Positions 43,568 to 46,385 of a DNA stretch of 46,385 nucleotides are shown one piece after another. The number at the start of each line of letters is the position of its first letter. The first letter of the stretch is position 1. A program made the position numbers and the translations under genes. The notes below the pieces were generated by a model. The model saw nothing but the letters and a program-made list of their open reading frames with translations, was not told the origin of the DNA and searched no databases. The stretch covers positions 1 through 46,385 of the forward strand of contig JADNRV010000361.1 of the NCBI GenBank assembly GCA_015499995.1, written 5' to 3'. This stretch comes from Flammula alnicola (lineage: Eukaryota > Basidiomycota > Agaricomycetes > Agaricales > Strophariaceae).

Positions 43568-45087
43568 ATGGCGTATTACGCACAGCAGCAGCAACAGCAA
43601 CAACAGCAACAACAACAGCAGCAGCAACTGGGGGCAGTTCAACCAGATGTTGTGTCTGGTGATCAGTATCGTTATGCGTTGACCAACTTCGTGCGTCCCA
43701 ACGATTATTCTGCTCTTGTACAGTGTGATCGGCACTGAGTACTGAAAGGGACTCATGACAGCGAATAGCCCATGAAAAGGTCGAGCAGCAGCGGGGACAA
43801 TTGGAGGAACAGGAGAGGCAGGTGGCACAACTTCGGGCGCGGATCTCACTGCTTGAAGGAGGCGCCAATCCCGCCATCGGGGCGCACAACGGCAATACAG
43901 TCGATGATTTTTCGATTAGGGTGTGTGTTTCTTTTCCGGACGCGGTTCACTTCTTGCAACCTACGCCGGGTAACTTTAACAAAACTGACCAACTTGATTC
44001 TCACCACTCCTGGCCTCTCTAGAACTCTGCATCTCAACTGGACAAACTTATTAATCGATGGGCAGCAGATGTCATACGTGCTCCTCCGGTTTCTTTGCAG
44101 GACCTGTGTACTGCCATCCTGAACGATGTCGTTAGCGGCTTGGACGTCACTCAGATCGAAATACCAGAGGCAACCCCGATGCAGGTGCAGAGCTACCTTC
44201 GCCATGCAATGGCAGAAACCATCTCTGAAGGAATCATAAACTGCCTGATCGTCACGAACTCGACAGAGGCCAACATCCAGTTAACCCGCATTCACGAACA
44301 TATTTTTGCCCGTAGGCCTTCACGTCTCCTACTGTTCTCCTCAGTCGATCTGACCACAATTTGCACAAAACAGGCGACCCAACAGTGGCAAGCGTCTGGA
44401 GGCGACAGACATTCTCAGCGGCCGTCGAAACCTGCACCCCGGACATGTCGCTCGCCATCCTGCATGAACAAGTCCCCGAACTAATGAGCGTACTCAACGG
44501 AAAGATTCCAGCATCCGGCGGCGTCTCAATCCTCGAATCGGCCTACGCCTTCTCGCGCATGCTTCACGGATCAGGGTCAACCTCTAGCGACGCGTTCTAT
44601 CGTGCATTCGTTCCGGAGCTAGGAAGCGTGTTGTACCCCCGTCAGATCGAGCTAGTTAAGAGATGTTTGAAGAGCGAGAGAGGAGAAACGGACAGGGTGG
44701 GCGCGACGATTTTCCCTGGACTGGTCAAGGTCACCCGGGGAGGGACAATGCCTGGCATGGAGGAAAACGTTCAGGTAAGAATCTTACTTTGTTGTGGTTG
44801 TATTGATACGAGGCACGATGACTTGTTTTGTTTTCTAGACTGTCGTGCGGCGAGCACAAGTGATCTGCGAATGTGCTATGGGCGGGTCTTCCGTGTTTTC
44901 CATGCCAGCATACGACGGCCAGCAAGGAGGCATGCAGCAAGGAGGCATGCAGCAGGCAGCATTACCATCGCTCATGCCCTCGAACATGTCCCCGTCCATG
45001 CCGCCCGCCGGTGCTATGCCACCTTCCATGCCACCGTCCATGCCAATGATGAACGGCGGAATGCAATACCAACCTGGTTACTTTTGA
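43568..45087 (+). CDS. Conserved-looking protein with N-terminal polyQ, coiled coil and Met/Pro/Gly-rich tail; unknown function
   Basis: Five exons (43568-43724, 43769-43920, 44023-44311, 44374-44774, 44839-45087) join exactly to 415 aa. Layout: MAYYA then a run of about 15 Gln; VSGDQYRYALTNFVRPNDYS; a coiled coil at about 55-85 (HEKVEQQRGQLEEQERQVAQ); an alpha-helical domain at about 100-330 with QLDKLINRWAADVIRAPP, LQDLCTAILNDVVSGLD, TISEGIINCLIVTNS, DPTVASVWRRQTFSAAVE and SVLYPRQIELVKRCLKSERG; and a tail of GGMQQGG and Met-Pro repeats. The ordered domain and the phase-perfect splicing show a real gene, but I do not recognise a family. It might be a condensate-forming or RNA-linked adaptor; that is speculation. 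It converges on MIC60 with 89 bp between stops. Confidence 0.75.
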
Positions 45088-45176
45088 CAACGGCTCGTTA
45101 CCTCTTTCACACAAGCTTCGATCTCGAGAAACTGGCGCCGTGTTTTTCATATATCTAGGGCTTGGATTAATGGCAT

Positions 45177-46385
45177 CTATACGACAAGAAGGGAAGCTAG
45201 TGTGGCTTGTGTCTGTACAACCTATTTGTAATATATTTGCTTGAGTATATATGGTCAGATAGTTGTTTTTTCACGGAAAACTGACCTCTAATGCCTGCTG
45301 CACCTCCAGTCTTCTACGAGCAGCTCAAGCCAGTCTTGTAGCAACACTTTCGCGGGCCCTTTGAGTTGGTTGAGTTCGCGAGCAGCGCTATCGAGGTTTT
45401 TCTCATTCAGATGATATTCGGCTCTGGCGAGGACGCTGAGAACATCATCCCCAGGTACAAGACCTTGGCGTTTGAAGCGGACAGTGGAAAGGGCGCGACT
45501 GGCGAGGTAAGAGAGGACACCTGCATTTTCGTCGGGGACCAAGGCGACTTGCGACACTTTGGGGGCCACTTCGTTGACGAACCACGTCGCCAGATCGGCA
45601 AAAGGTTCGACACCGACGTCAGGAACATCAGTTCCCTCCAGCGAGTCGAGAACGACAGAGACAACAGGATCATCTCGCGCTGCTGTGATATGTCGCAGTA
45701 CACGGAGCTCCTCGCGGAAAGGTTTCCGCACAGGCGATGAAATAGCACTGTTGGAAAGAGCGCGAAGGGCTGACCAGAGTGAATGAACGCGGATGTTTTC
45801 GTCAAGATGTTCAGAATTGTCAGCGCAATTTGTTCAAGGCGTTTCAGGTTGGCTGATAGTTCATCAAGCTTGGCGAGACGGCCGCCACGTTCCTGCTCGA
45901 CTCGGACTTTGATTTCACGGATCCATCGTCGTGGAGTTCGATTCCTTGAGCGATGACTTCCTCCTTTAGCCTGAACAAGAAAATATGTGAGATCATAAAT
46001 GACAAGGCCTAGATGAATAATTTCCTACCGTTCGTTGATGAGTTCAGTTTGGACCTTAAGCTCGTGGTTAAGCTTTTCCCTGTACGCTTGAATAAACCTC
46101 GACCTTTCCTGCTCGAACAGCTGCTTGTATCCTTCTTCCTGGGAATCCAGTTTATCCTGAGCTTCCATCTCCAACTCCAAAAGTTTGAGGGTATATTCTC
46201 TGGTCTGTTCATCGAGCTTCGATTCCAGCGCGTTCCGTTCCTGCTCCTTGACAGTTTCGATACGTTCAACGAGAGCGGCGAGTCGCCCTTGGCAGTTTCC
46301 AGCACGTCGCCTGCCTTGCTGAGCAGCCTTGGGGTCGGACTTGAGGAATGCGGCAAGGTTGTCGATGGTTCCGCGGCGAGATGTG
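45177..46385 (-). CDS. MIC60: MICOS subunit Mic60 (mitofilin), 3' part, several frame breaks
   Basis: Inner-membrane protein that shapes crista junctions; this is the coiled-coil and mitofilin-signature C-terminus, with the N-terminal membrane helix beyond the window edge. Visible: ALVERIETVKEQERNALESK, FIQAYREKLNHELKVQTEL, an intron at about 45972-46027, KEEVIAQGIEL, RRWIREIKVRVEQERGGRL, LDENIRVHSLWSALRALSN, DVGVEPFADLATWFVNEVAP, LVPGDDVLSVLARAEYHLNE, RELNQLKGPAKVLLQDWL, AARRRLEVQQALE, then a last exon (45177 to about 45223) coding VVQTQATLASLLVV. These blocks need one extra base near 45327, 45811 and 45932, and a compensated pair of shifts lies near 46290-46325. Identity is firm; the breaks may be sequence errors. 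Confidence 0.87.

Overview
The window reads as nuclear DNA of a mushroom-forming basidiomycete (Agaricomycetes; Agaricales is plausible but not shown). The grounds are genes split by many 35-80 nt GT-AG introns, protein families typical of that class (F-box and Leu-rich proteins, a seven-helix receptor-like protein, DUF4238, fungal Atg15, neutral trehalase with a calcium-binding site, FG-nucleoporin Nup49), and DDE transposons and MITEs with TA target-site duplications. No rRNA, tRNA or CRISPR array was recognised.

Layout. 1-2.6 kb: the 3' part of an NDUFAF7-like mitochondrial methyltransferase gene converges on a FRA10AC1-like gene. 2.7-3.6 kb: a pair of inverted hairpin repeats. 4.5-6.1 kb: a seven-helix receptor-like gene. 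7.0-8.3 kb: F-box gene copy A. 8.3-12.5 kb: gene-poor, with a minisatellite, a small MITE, a 25-bp-scale palindrome and a 255-bp tandem duplication. 12.5-15.4 kb: a long Ser/Pro/Asn-rich protein gene. 15.6-22.5 kb: a segmental duplication with F-box copies B and C in tandem (offset 2,747 bp), separated and flanked by three diverged copies of a roughly 1-kb spacer. 22.5 kb: a TA-flanked MITE. 24.4-26.4 kb: two small genes. 27.2-27.8 kb: CTF8. 27.9-31.8 kb: an intact-looking 3.9-kb DNA transposon coding a nine-exon, 961-aa transposase, inserted 65 bp upstream of CTF8 and into the reading frame of another gene. 32.7-45.1 kb: gene-dense, with DUF4238, ATG15, neutral trehalase, NUP49 and a polyQ/Met-rich protein. 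45.2-46.4 kb: the 3' part of MIC60.

Most conserved genes are unrelated housekeeping functions (mitochondrial complex I assembly and cristae, splicing, cohesion, autophagy, trehalose use, nuclear pore) and do not form a pathway. A recurring oddity is single-base frame breaks in several conserved genes (NDUFAF7, the Ser/Pro-rich gene, trehalase, MIC60). Nearly all look like one missing base and they are densest at the two ends of the window, while other multi-exon genes (ATG15, NUP49, the transposase, the receptor) join in perfect phase. Consensus errors are the simplest explanation; real decay is possible.

The best candidates for something undescribed are the complete TA-specific transposon with its multi-intron gene, the F-box segmental duplication, a 9-nt microexon in trehalase, and the conserved-looking polyQ/Met-rich protein at 43.6-45.1 kb.
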